A stretch of 7,935 nt of DNA from Planctomycetes bacterium RBG_13_46_10. GTDB lineage: Bacteria > Planctomycetota > Phycisphaerae > Sedimentisphaerales > Anaerobacaceae. The stretch lies in the NCBI GenBank assembly GCA_001824645.1, contig MHYD01000044.1, positions 38,598 through 46,532 on the forward strand, in the 5' to 3' direction. The notes beneath the pieces are model-generated. The model had not been told where the DNA came from. It did no database searches and worked only from the letters and a program-made list of their open reading frames with translations. Made by a program: the position numbers and the translations under genes. This document shows positions 1-5,201 of the stretch, piece after piece (the stretch's first letter is position 1; each line of letters begins with the position of its first letter).

Positions 1-469
1 ATTTTTGAGGTCGCCACCAATCCGCGGGTTTGGAAGGAAATAAACGGAACCAGGAGGTTTTCCACAATCCGGTTTTCGGCTGCTCCCACTGTGTTGCAAT
101 CATGGTTCCCTTGAGGACAGGTTGTTCATCTGCGTATGGCTGTATGGTAATTCCCTGGTTTAACTTTAAATCACCGGTGCGATAAACACCGCCGCGCATC
201 ACGATTGCATCGCCGGTTTTTACTTGTTCTATGGCTGCTGCCAAAGTTGTTGGCTGGGTTAGCTTTTCTCCTGATTCTTGAGCCTGTCCATCAGGGGCTA
301 CATAATAAATTTTGCCTGCTTTTTTGGGCAAATCGTATGTTAGCCATATCGGGCCATAAGGCCCCCCCGATGGTTGTGCTGTTACAGGCAGCGAACCAGA
401 GATAACACAAAGAAAGACCCAACACATCAATGGCTTAGCTATTACATGTGGCTGATACCTTTGCTTCAT
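1..469 (-). CDS. Secreted parallel beta-helix-type protein, N-terminal part (3' end outside window)
   Basis: This reading frame is open for 156 codons from an ATG at 469 to the window edge, so only the N-terminus is visible. The first 32 or so residues form a signal peptide: a basic start (MKQRYQPHVIAK), a hydrophobic core (CWVFLCVISGSLPV) and an Ala-type cleavage site (TAQ). The mature part then reads KIYYVAPDGQ, a block with TLAAAIEQVKTGDAIVMRGG, and VYRTGDLKLNQGITIQPYAD. This is the usual opening of right-handed parallel beta-helix proteins of the DUF1565/pectate-lyase-like type (YYVAP.G, then 'A...A..GD.I.+..G.Y', then 'I.I.....'). Such proteins are exported and often act on or bind polysaccharides; substrate and catalysis cannot be judged from this fragment. 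A GGAAGGA Shine-Dalgarno sequence lies about 7 nt before the ATG. The gene lies 168 nt downstream of the aminotransferase gene on the same strand, separated by repeats, so it may be a separate unit. Confidence 0.75.
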   Translation of the reverse strand, partial: MKQRYQPHVIAKPLMCWVFLCVISGSLPVTAQPSGGPYGPIWLTYDLPKKAGKIYYVAPDGQAQESGEKLTQPTTLAAAIEQVKTGDAIVMRGGVYRTGDLKLNQGITIQPYADEQPVLKGTMIATQWEQPKTGLWKTSWFRLFPSKPADWWRPQK

Positions 470-480
470 TTTATTTTCCT

Positions 481-625
481 TCCAAATACAATTACTGGTA
501 AATGGTTAATTGGTTAAACGGTAATTACCAATCACCAATTACCAAAATTCGATTTTCAACTTCAAATCGACAATTGTCAATCGTAAATCGTCAATACCAT
601 TCTTCGCTTGCGTTACGAATGGTAA
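481..625. repeat. AT-rich intergenic patch of small inverted repeats
   Basis: The gap between the beta-helix gene and the aminotransferase gene is a mosaic of short imperfect palindromes. Visible elements are AATTGGT (508-514) facing ACCAATT (534-540), the perfect palindrome GGTAATTACC (520-529), TCGATTT (549-555) facing AAATCGA (564-570) with an 8-nt loop, and TACCATTC (595-602) facing GAATGGTA (617-624). The motif ATTGGTTAAACGGTAA (509-524) recurs as ATTGGTTAAATAGTAA at 1502-1517 (14 of 16 identical, same orientation), on the other side of the aminotransferase gene. I see no open reading frame and no clear promoter here. Confidence 0.6.
595..624 (-). terminator. Possible terminator hairpin after the aminotransferase gene
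   Basis: An 8-bp perfect stem (TACCATTC/GAATGGTA) with a 14-nt loop starts 13 nt past the stop codon of the minus-strand aminotransferase gene. In the minus-strand transcript it is followed by UAUUGACGAUUU rather than a run of U, so it would be a weak intrinsic terminator at best. It may simply be one more member of the surrounding palindromic repeats. Confidence 0.25.
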
Positions 626-637
626 ACTTTACGGAGT

Positions 638-1471
638 TCACATTGTGAATTCTTGGAACTTTTGAATCAGCAATTTTGTATATTGGCCGGGCCTGCCGTT
701 TGCGATAACCTTATCATCAAACTTTACCACGGGCACAATATCCTTGGTCGTTACAGCAATAAAAAGCTCATCTGCCTGGCTTGACTGCTGTGGCGTAAAG
801 GATTTTTCGATTATCTCTAATCCGATATTTTTACCGGCATCAAGCACATATTTTCGCGTAATAGAAGGTAAAATATTAGCTGTGATAGGGGTGGTTTGCA
901 ATTGTTTCCCGAAAATGGCGAAGAATGCTGAGGCAGCTCCTTCGGTTATAAAGCCTGACTCATCGACAAATATCGCCTCGGTGCAGCCTTTTTTAGCGGC
1001 ATCCATTCTGGCAAGAACGTTAGCTAAAAGGTTTAGGGATTTTATATCGCATCTTTTCCATCTCCAGTCCGGGTGCGTCGATACAGCAATACCTTTGGCC
1101 TTTTCCACTGTGGCATCCGGCAGCTCGCTCACGGTCAGGAAGAAGTTAGGCTTGAGGTCTGCACAACCGACATGGTCTCGCGGCCCGGAGCCGCGAGTTA
1201 TATGAAAATATATCTTGGCGTCGGCGATGCCGGCGGCATCAAAGGACTTTTGAACTTTGGCTCGAATCTGGTCAATATCAATACCTGTGATTTGAATCTC
1301 ATTTAAGCTGCGAGCAAATCTTTGCAGGTGCTCCTGAAAAGCGAAGATTTTGCCATTGTAGCTTCGCAGCACCTCATAAACGCCGTCTCCGAAGAATATT
1401 CCTCGGTCAAGATAAACCGGCTCTAACTCTTCCAGCGGTAAAGTTTTATCCTCAATCATAGCCAATCGCAT
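638..1471 (-). CDS. dat: D-amino-acid transaminase-like class IV (fold type IV) PLP aminotransferase
   Basis: A 277-residue protein of the class IV PLP aminotransferase family (D-amino-acid transaminase, branched-chain aminotransferase, aminodeoxychorismate lyase). The closest pattern I recognise is Bacillus-type D-amino-acid transaminase, which swaps amino groups between D-amino acids and 2-oxo acids, for example to supply D-Glu or D-Ala for peptidoglycan. Visible landmarks: FGDGVYEV (27-34) with the active-site Tyr32; RGSGPRDH (93-100) giving the Arg98/His100 carboxylate-binding pair typical of D-amino-acid transaminase; RWKRCDIKSLNLL (137-149) with the PLP lysine Lys144; ITEG (175-178) with Glu177 for the cofactor ring nitrogen; and DELF..VTTKDIVPV near the C-terminus. 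Length fits the family (about 280). The ATG at 1471 has CGGGAG upstream at a 7-nt spacing, and an in-frame stop lies shortly before it. Cytoplasmic. Specificity remains an inference; a branched-chain or 4-amino-4-deoxychorismate role is less likely given Arg98/His100. Confidence 0.82.
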   Translation of the reverse strand: MRLAMIEDKTLPLEELEPVYLDRGIFFGDGVYEVLRSYNGKIFAFQEHLQRFARSLNEIQITGIDIDQIRAKVQKSFDAAGIADAKIYFHITRGSGPRDHVGCADLKPNFFLTVSELPDATVEKAKGIAVSTHPDWRWKRCDIKSLNLLANVLARMDAAKKGCTEAIFVDESGFITEGAASAFFAIFGKQLQTTPITANILPSITRKYVLDAGKNIGLEIIEKSFTPQQSSQADELFIAVTTKDIVPVVKFDDKVIANGRPGQYTKLLIQKFQEFTM

Positions 1472-1501
1472 AAATTTGCTCCCGATGACCAGAATTTAGC
1501 A

Positions 1502-1570
1502 ATTGGTTAAATAGTAACTGGTTAAATAGTAAATTCAATAACTAATTGCCAATAATCAGTTAGCAATTAT
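1502..1570. repeat. AT-rich intergenic repeat patch with tandem 15-nt unit
   Basis: TGGTTAAATAGTAA occurs twice, perfectly, at 1504-1517 and 1519-1532 (period 15). It is followed by an inverted pair, TAATTGC (1543-1549) and GCAATTA (1563-1569), with a 13-nt spacer. The patch sits in the divergent gap between the aminotransferase and L21 genes and shares a 16-nt motif with the patch at 481-625 (14 of 16 identical). It could influence the aminotransferase promoter, but I see no clear operator. Confidence 0.55.
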
Positions 1571-1599
1571 TTATTTAATCCGAAACTGATAAAATTTGC

Positions 1600-1627
1600 T
1601 TTACAAAAATGTTTCAATGTGTAATAT
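1600..1627 (+). promoter_or_regulatory. Predicted sigma70-type promoter for rplU
   Basis: A TTTACA -35 box (1600-1605) and a TAATAT -10 box (1622-1627) are separated by 16 nt, in an AT-rich stretch upstream of the L21 gene. This would give a 5' leader of about 40 nt containing the ribosome binding site. The call is by consensus only; no experiment or search backs it. Confidence 0.4.
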
Positions 1628-1659
1628 ATCGTCCTCAATTAATTTTTTAGGCAGAAAGC

Positions 1660-1664
1660 AGGAG
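1660..1664 (+). promoter_or_regulatory. Shine-Dalgarno site that fixes the GTG start of rplU
   Basis: AGGAG lies 8 nt before the GTG at 1673. This spacing, and the match of the following residues (YAIIEQGGKQY) to the L21 N-terminus, show that GTG is the real start codon. Confidence 0.7.
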
Positions 1665-1672
1665 TTACTAAA

Positions 1673-2002
1673 GTGTATGCAATAATTGAACAAGGTGGAA
1701 AACAATATAAGGTTGCCGAGGGCGATTCTTTAAATATCGAGCTTACCGAGGTCGAATCCGATGCTAAAACTATCGAACTGGATAAAGTCCTGTTCGTTAG
1801 TGATGGTAAAAAAGTAAAAATAGGCACTCCTTATATAGAGAAAGCGAAAGTTATCGCTTCATTTAAAACCACGGCGCAAGACGCTGTTGTTAAAGGTAAA
1901 AAACTCTACCCGACACACTATCGCAGGCGCAAAAACAGTATGAGACGCATCGGCCACCGCCAAAAGTATCTTGAAGTGATAATCGACAAAATCAAGGCCT
2001 GA
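1673..2002 (+). CDS. rplU: 50S ribosomal protein L21
   Basis: A 109-residue protein with the full L21 pattern: N-terminal MYAIIEQGGKQYKV, a central KV.FVSDG.KVKIGTPYIEKAKV segment with the usual 'G.P.+..A.V' core, and a basic C-terminal tail (KLYPTHYRRRKNSMRRIGHRQ, with the GHRQ signature) followed by a short strand ending IIDKIKA. L21 binds 23S rRNA in the large subunit and depends on L20 for assembly. Length is slightly above the usual 100-105 residues. It starts with GTG and has a good ribosome binding site and a plausible own promoter. In most bacteria rpmA (L27), often with obgE, follows directly. Here the next gene is on the opposite strand and ends 15 nt away, so the usual L21-L27 pair is broken at this locus. 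Confidence 0.97.
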   Translation: MYAIIEQGGKQYKVAEGDSLNIELTEVESDAKTIELDKVLFVSDGKKVKIGTPYIEKAKVIASFKTTAQDAVVKGKKLYPTHYRRRKNSMRRIGHRQKYLEVIIDKIKA

Positions 2003-2017
2003 GATGTTTTAACAAGC

Positions 2018-3877
2018 TCACCGCTGGAAAAAAATATCCATGCCGCAGCAACCGCAGCGGAATTGGACTTGATATTCCAGACCGTCTTCATCCTGCAGAA
2101 TTAATGGCTCGGCGGGTGATTTGGAAGCGACGCCGGGGCATAAGCCCAGCTCTTTTCGCAGGCAGTATTTGGTCGTCATAACCAGCCGACCTGACATATC
2201 CAGACCTGACTCTGCCGCCGGTTCAATAGTCTGTACTTCATGGCGACGGTAAAAAGCCTTTGCTTTTTTATTAAGTACATTACCCATATAACTCAGATTT
2301 TGCTCTGGGTATGGAACATTATTCTTTAAAATATCCTTGCTCAGATGAGGGCGATTATCCTGGCGTATTTGCAGAAGCCGTCTGACCAGCTCGCGTTTTG
2401 CTGTATTTAGCTGTGAGACGGCTAAAAAATACACGTCCTGCGTTTGAGTTTGCACGTTTGAACATTCAAAAATTGTGTTTCCCAGCTTGGTTAAGTGAAT
2501 GAGAACCATCTGGTGTGCAGCTTCTTTCTTCAAAGCCTGCTTTTTCCCTCCTGCTATCTCAACATCTGCCTGATTTCCATCTTCATCAATGCCGGACAAA
2601 ACTAATCCTCGCGGTGTTTCCTGTAAAAACATTGTTAGACGAATTTTACGTTGTGCAGCACGCCCGCTAAGCTTTCGACAAAATTGATGATCATAATTGC
2701 GATAAATCTTTTGCCCTTTTCTGATGTTGAGCATTTTTTGTGGATAAATCTTTCGGCCTTCTACGCCGTTAACAACTGTTCCGCATAGATTATTCTGCTG
2801 GTCGAAAAAACAAATCCCGTCGGCGTTATGCAGTTCTCTGTCGCCATCGAGAGTAAAACAGGACTTTTTCACATCTTTGACTTCACCTATAAATTCGCCA
2901 ATGGATTTAGGTGTGTCTATCGAAGCCATCCTGTGGTGAGCCTGTTGAACCATGTCGGAAGTGCAACCTGTAAGGCCATAATCGGTAAATCCGCGATTAA
3001 ATGTTTTCTCAAGCACTGGCTGAAAATTAAAGTGCATCGAGCCGGAAGAGCTTCGCTGCAGATTTTTCTTTGCGAGGATTGAATCCAGTCTTTGACGATA
3101 AAAGCTCACGGTATTAACGACGTAAGGGACATCCTTTAGCCGGCCTTCGATTTTAAACGAGCTGATTCCGGCATCAATCAACTCCTCCAGATACTCCGAG
3201 CGGTTCATGTCCTTCAAAGACAGCAAATAGCGGTTTTTAACGATGGGTTTGTCCAGACTGTCTTTTAGGCTGTATAGCCTTCTGCAGGGCTGCGCACATT
3301 GGCCTCGATTGCCGCTTCTTCCGCCCAGCGCATAACTCATATAACACTGCCCGCTGGCGCTTACACACAAAGCTCCGTGAATAAAACATTCCAGCTCTAT
3401 GCTGGTTTGGCTGTGAATTTGCCGAATCTGCTCGAGGGACAATTCGCGTGCCAGTATTACTCGTGAAAATCCAACATCCTGCCAAAATTTCACTTTCTCT
3501 ATCGTATTGTTGTGCATCTGCGTGCTGGCGATAAGCGGAATAGGCGGCAAATCCAGCTCAAGCAGGCCGACATCCTGAATGATAAGGCCGTCAACACCCA
3601 TCCGGCAAAATTGATGTATCATCTTTTCTACTAAGGACAACTCGCTGTCGAACAGCAGGATATTTAGTGCCACATAGACCTTTGCGTAATATTGGTGGGC
3701 GTAATCTGTCACCTGCTGTATGGCCGAGATGGTATTGCCTGCAGCTTCACGAGCGCTGAAGCGAACAGCGCCGATATAAACCGCATCGGCGCCGCATTGA
3801 ATTGCTGCTCGTGCAGCGGGAACATCTTTGGCCGGAGCTAATAACTCGATTTTGTCCCTTGTGTTAAGTGGTGACAT
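2018..3877 (-). CDS. U32-family protein, RlhA-like (possible 23S rRNA cytidine hydroxylase) with DUF3656 region
   Basis: A 619-residue cytoplasmic protein of the U32 'collagenase-like peptidase' family. The N-terminal half is a TIM-barrel-type domain beginning IELLAPAKDVPAARAAIQCGADAVYIG (10-36). The U32 signature is complete at 161-181 (ELECFIHGALCV..., with G.C.MS), and Cys171, Cys178, Cys194 and Cys198 match the four cysteines thought to hold a [4Fe-4S] cluster in tRNA/rRNA hydroxylation proteins. A FKIEGRLKD motif follows at 241-249. The second half (about 385-500) matches in layout the DUF3656 region of long members such as E. coli RlhA (YdcP), which hydroxylates C2501 of 23S rRNA. The C-terminus has a second cysteine set (Cys572, Cys580, Cys608, Cys610, Cys611; 'TTKYCLRKELGLC' and 'FRCGCCGM'). 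The length is close to RlhA and longer than TrhP (YegQ). The ATG starts 2 nt after the stop of the siroheme gene, with no strong ribosome site, suggesting translational coupling. True protease activity is doubtful for this family; the rRNA target is an inference. Confidence 0.8.
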   Translation of the reverse strand: MSPLNTRDKIELLAPAKDVPAARAAIQCGADAVYIGAVRFSAREAAGNTISAIQQVTDYAHQYYAKVYVALNILLFDSELSLVEKMIHQFCRMGVDGLIIQDVGLLELDLPPIPLIASTQMHNNTIEKVKFWQDVGFSRVILARELSLEQIRQIHSQTSIELECFIHGALCVSASGQCYMSYALGGRSGNRGQCAQPCRRLYSLKDSLDKPIVKNRYLLSLKDMNRSEYLEELIDAGISSFKIEGRLKDVPYVVNTVSFYRQRLDSILAKKNLQRSSSGSMHFNFQPVLEKTFNRGFTDYGLTGCTSDMVQQAHHRMASIDTPKSIGEFIGEVKDVKKSCFTLDGDRELHNADGICFFDQQNNLCGTVVNGVEGRKIYPQKMLNIRKGQKIYRNYDHQFCRKLSGRAAQRKIRLTMFLQETPRGLVLSGIDEDGNQADVEIAGGKKQALKKEAAHQMVLIHLTKLGNTIFECSNVQTQTQDVYFLAVSQLNTAKRELVRRLLQIRQDNRPHLSKDILKNNVPYPEQNLSYMGNVLNKKAKAFYRRHEVQTIEPAAESGLDMSGRLVMTTKYCLRKELGLCPGVASKSPAEPLILQDEDGLEYQVQFRCGCCGMDIFFQR

Positions 3878-3879
3878 TC

Positions 3880-4527
3880 TCAGCGTGTTTTGATTGTATG
3901 GAGGTTTATAGTTTCATCGGCTTTTTTTCGCCAGGCGATAGGGCCGTTTTTGACAAAGTAATCGAATGACTCATCATCAACCAGCTCTCCAAGGAGAATT
4001 TTACGGTCGGCTTCGTTTGGTACATCTTTAATAATGCGGTCTCTAATAGCCACCAGTTCGGCCAGGAATTTTCCATGTTTTTCAGTGAAGATTTGCTCCA
4101 GCTTCTTTCTGATGTGCCCGGCGTAGGCGGGACAATCTCCTTCGGTGCCGATAGCTATCTGCAGGTCGCCGCGATTGACAACAGCCGGGACATAGAAGTC
4201 ACAAAGCTCCGGCTGGTCAACTATGTTACATAGAATTTCCAGGTTCTGGCAATCCTTGTAAATCTGTTCGTTTAGCTGATGGTCATTCGTTGCTGCTATA
4301 ACGAGTACTGCCTTGGAGAGATAATCTTTGGAATATTTGGACCTGATCAATTCAGCGCTGCTGCTTGCACAAAGATTTGTAAGCACATCATCGATCTGTT
4401 CGGCAACAACTACCAGCCGGGCACCGGCTGCCAAAAGCGAGCAGGCCTTTCGCACCGCTACAGCCCCTCCGCCAATTAAGGCCACGCGCTTTCCCGTCAA
4501 TTCAAGAAATATAGGATACTTAGCCAT
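3880..4527 (-). CDS. Precorrin-2 dehydrogenase / sirohydrochlorin ferrochelatase (CysG N-terminal/Met8p type)
   Basis: A 215-residue single-function counterpart of the N-terminal part of CysG. It oxidises precorrin-2 to sirohydrochlorin with NAD+ and may insert iron to give siroheme, the cofactor of sulfite and nitrite reductases. It opens MAKYPIFLELTGKRVALIGGG, the standard start, with the Rossmann GGG at 19-21 followed by AVAVRK. NIVDQPELCDFYVPAVV (101-117) contains Asp104, which aligns with the catalytic Asp of CysG. IAIGTEGDCPAYAGHIRKKLE follows (125-145); here the usual 'G.SP' serine is Cys132. Residues 150-200 fit the Met8p-like helical dimerisation and chelatase region. Length is normal for the stand-alone enzyme. 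The uroporphyrinogen methyltransferase that makes its substrate is not in the window. The gene has a strong-looking promoter directly before the ATG and is first in a two-gene unit with the U32 gene. Confidence 0.9.
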   Translation of the reverse strand: MAKYPIFLELTGKRVALIGGGAVAVRKACSLLAAGARLVVVAEQIDDVLTNLCASSSAELIRSKYSKDYLSKAVLVIAATNDHQLNEQIYKDCQNLEILCNIVDQPELCDFYVPAVVNRGDLQIAIGTEGDCPAYAGHIRKKLEQIFTEKHGKFLAELVAIRDRIIKDVPNEADRKILLGELVDDESFDYFVKNGPIAWRKKADETINLHTIKTR

Positions 4528-4533
4528 AAGCGT

Positions 4534-4561
4534 ATTATATCTATACTACTGCAAATGACAA
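4534..4561 (-). promoter_or_regulatory. Predicted sigma70 promoter for the siroheme/U32 pair, possibly leaderless
   Basis: Read on the minus strand, TTGTCA (4561-4556) and a perfect TATAAT (4539-4534) are separated by 16 nt. Only six bases lie between the -10 box and the A of the ATG at 4527, so a start at the usual distance falls on the initiation codon. No Shine-Dalgarno sequence would then be in the mRNA. Confidence 0.6.
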
Positions 4562-4597
4562 CATCGAAACTGTTCGAGAAAATTTTATTAGTTTTTA

Positions 4598-4626
4598 TTA
4601 GCAAAAACTTTCCCGTTTTGTACACT
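4598..4626 (+). promoter_or_regulatory. Predicted promoter for the fumarase-beta gene, possibly leaderless
   Basis: TTAGCA (4598-4603) and TACACT (4621-4626) are separated by 17 nt, each matching 4 of 6 consensus bases. The ATG follows 7 nt after the -10 box, so transcription would start at or next to the initiation codon, and no Shine-Dalgarno sequence is visible before it. It is weaker than the divergent promoter on the other strand, 36 nt away. Confidence 0.35.
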
Positions 4627-4633
4627 TAAGATT

Positions 4634-5167
4634 ATGAGTAAAATAAGAAAATTGCAGCCACCTTTAACAGATACCGATGTTCATACACTCAAAGCCGGCG
4701 ATGAAGTTTCTATAACCGGTGTAATTTACAGCGCCCGAGATATGGCTCATAAAAGGCTGTGCGAGGCGATGGATGCCGGTAAGCCTCTGCCTTTTGAACT
4801 TGATGGAGCTATTATTTACTTTGTTGGTCCGACACCAGCCAAGCCGGGCAAAGTCATCGGTGCAGCCGGTCCCACTACTTCATCGAGAATGGATGCCTTC
4901 AGCCCGAAGCTTGTCTCTGCCGGCCTTAAAGCGATGATTGGAAAAGGCTACAGAAATGATGAGGTCAGGGAAGCGCTGAAGCAATATGGCGCGGTGCATC
5001 TTTCCGCCGTCGGCGGAGCAGGAGCACTGCTATCCAGGCACATTGTTGCTGCCCAAGTAATTGCCTACGAAGACCTCGGAACGGAGGCAGTGAGAAAACT
5101 GGAAGTGGTTGACTTTCCAGCTATTGTGGCTTACGATTCTTATGGAAATAGTATTTATAGATTATAA
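4634..5167 (+). CDS. Class I (Fe-S) fumarate hydratase / tartrate dehydratase-type beta subunit
   Basis: A 177-residue protein matching the C-terminal (beta) domain of the two-subunit, oxygen-sensitive [4Fe-4S] hydro-lyases that interconvert fumarate and malate or act on tartrate. Visible family landmarks: LKAGDEVSITGVIYSARDMAHKR (19-41, the 'G.I...RD.AH.R' motif), GPTPAKPGKVIGAAGPTTSSRMD (65-87), the IGKG loop (102-105) with the conserved lysine, HLSAVGGAGALLS (122-134), and a C-terminal EDLG.EAV.KLEVVDFPAIVAYDSYGN.IY. Length is normal for a stand-alone beta subunit (about 180). The alpha subunit, which carries the Fe-S cysteines and is usually encoded just upstream, is not in the window; upstream is the divergent siroheme gene. 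Which acid it acts on cannot be told from the beta subunit alone. The next gene follows after 34 nt on the same strand, so co-transcription is likely. Confidence 0.88.
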   Translation: MSKIRKLQPPLTDTDVHTLKAGDEVSITGVIYSARDMAHKRLCEAMDAGKPLPFELDGAIIYFVGPTPAKPGKVIGAAGPTTSSRMDAFSPKLVSAGLKAMIGKGYRNDEVREALKQYGAVHLSAVGGAGALLSRHIVAAQVIAYEDLGTEAVRKLEVVDFPAIVAYDSYGNSIYRL

Positions 5168-5187
5168 GGCGGTGCTTACCCCGCTAA

Positions 5188-5193
5188 AAGGAG
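5188..5193 (+). promoter_or_regulatory. Shine-Dalgarno site that fixes a TTG start
   Basis: AAGGAG lies 8 nt before the TTG at 5202, ideal spacing. An ATG at 5196 sits closer but is followed at once by TAA (5199-5201), so it cannot be the start of the gene. The start-stop pair ATG-TAA directly abuts the TTG. Confidence 0.65.
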
Positions 5194-5201
5194 TGATGTA
5201 A

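Noticed and set aside
205..405. A 66-codon plus-strand frame at the left edge, with a hydrophobic start
   Set aside because: It is antisense to the beta-helix gene, whose signal peptide and motifs are clear; the hydrophobicity is a by-product.
744..1205. A 153-codon plus-strand reading frame opposite the aminotransferase gene
   Set aside because: It lies wholly within the antisense of a well-supported enzyme, has no recognisable domain and no clear ribosome site.
1504..1532. The TGGTTAAATAGTAA tandem pair as an operator for the aminotransferase or rplU
   Set aside because: The same motif occurs at 509-524 away from any evident promoter, so a dispersed repeat explains it better.
3237..3485. 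An 82-codon minus-strand frame inside the U32 gene
   Set aside because: It overlaps the U32 signature in another frame of the same strand and shows no family features.
5165..5190. A small GCGG/CCGC hairpin between fumarase-beta and the YchF-like gene as a terminator
   Set aside because: The stem is only 4 bp with no U-run, and the next gene has a ribosome site only a few bases later.
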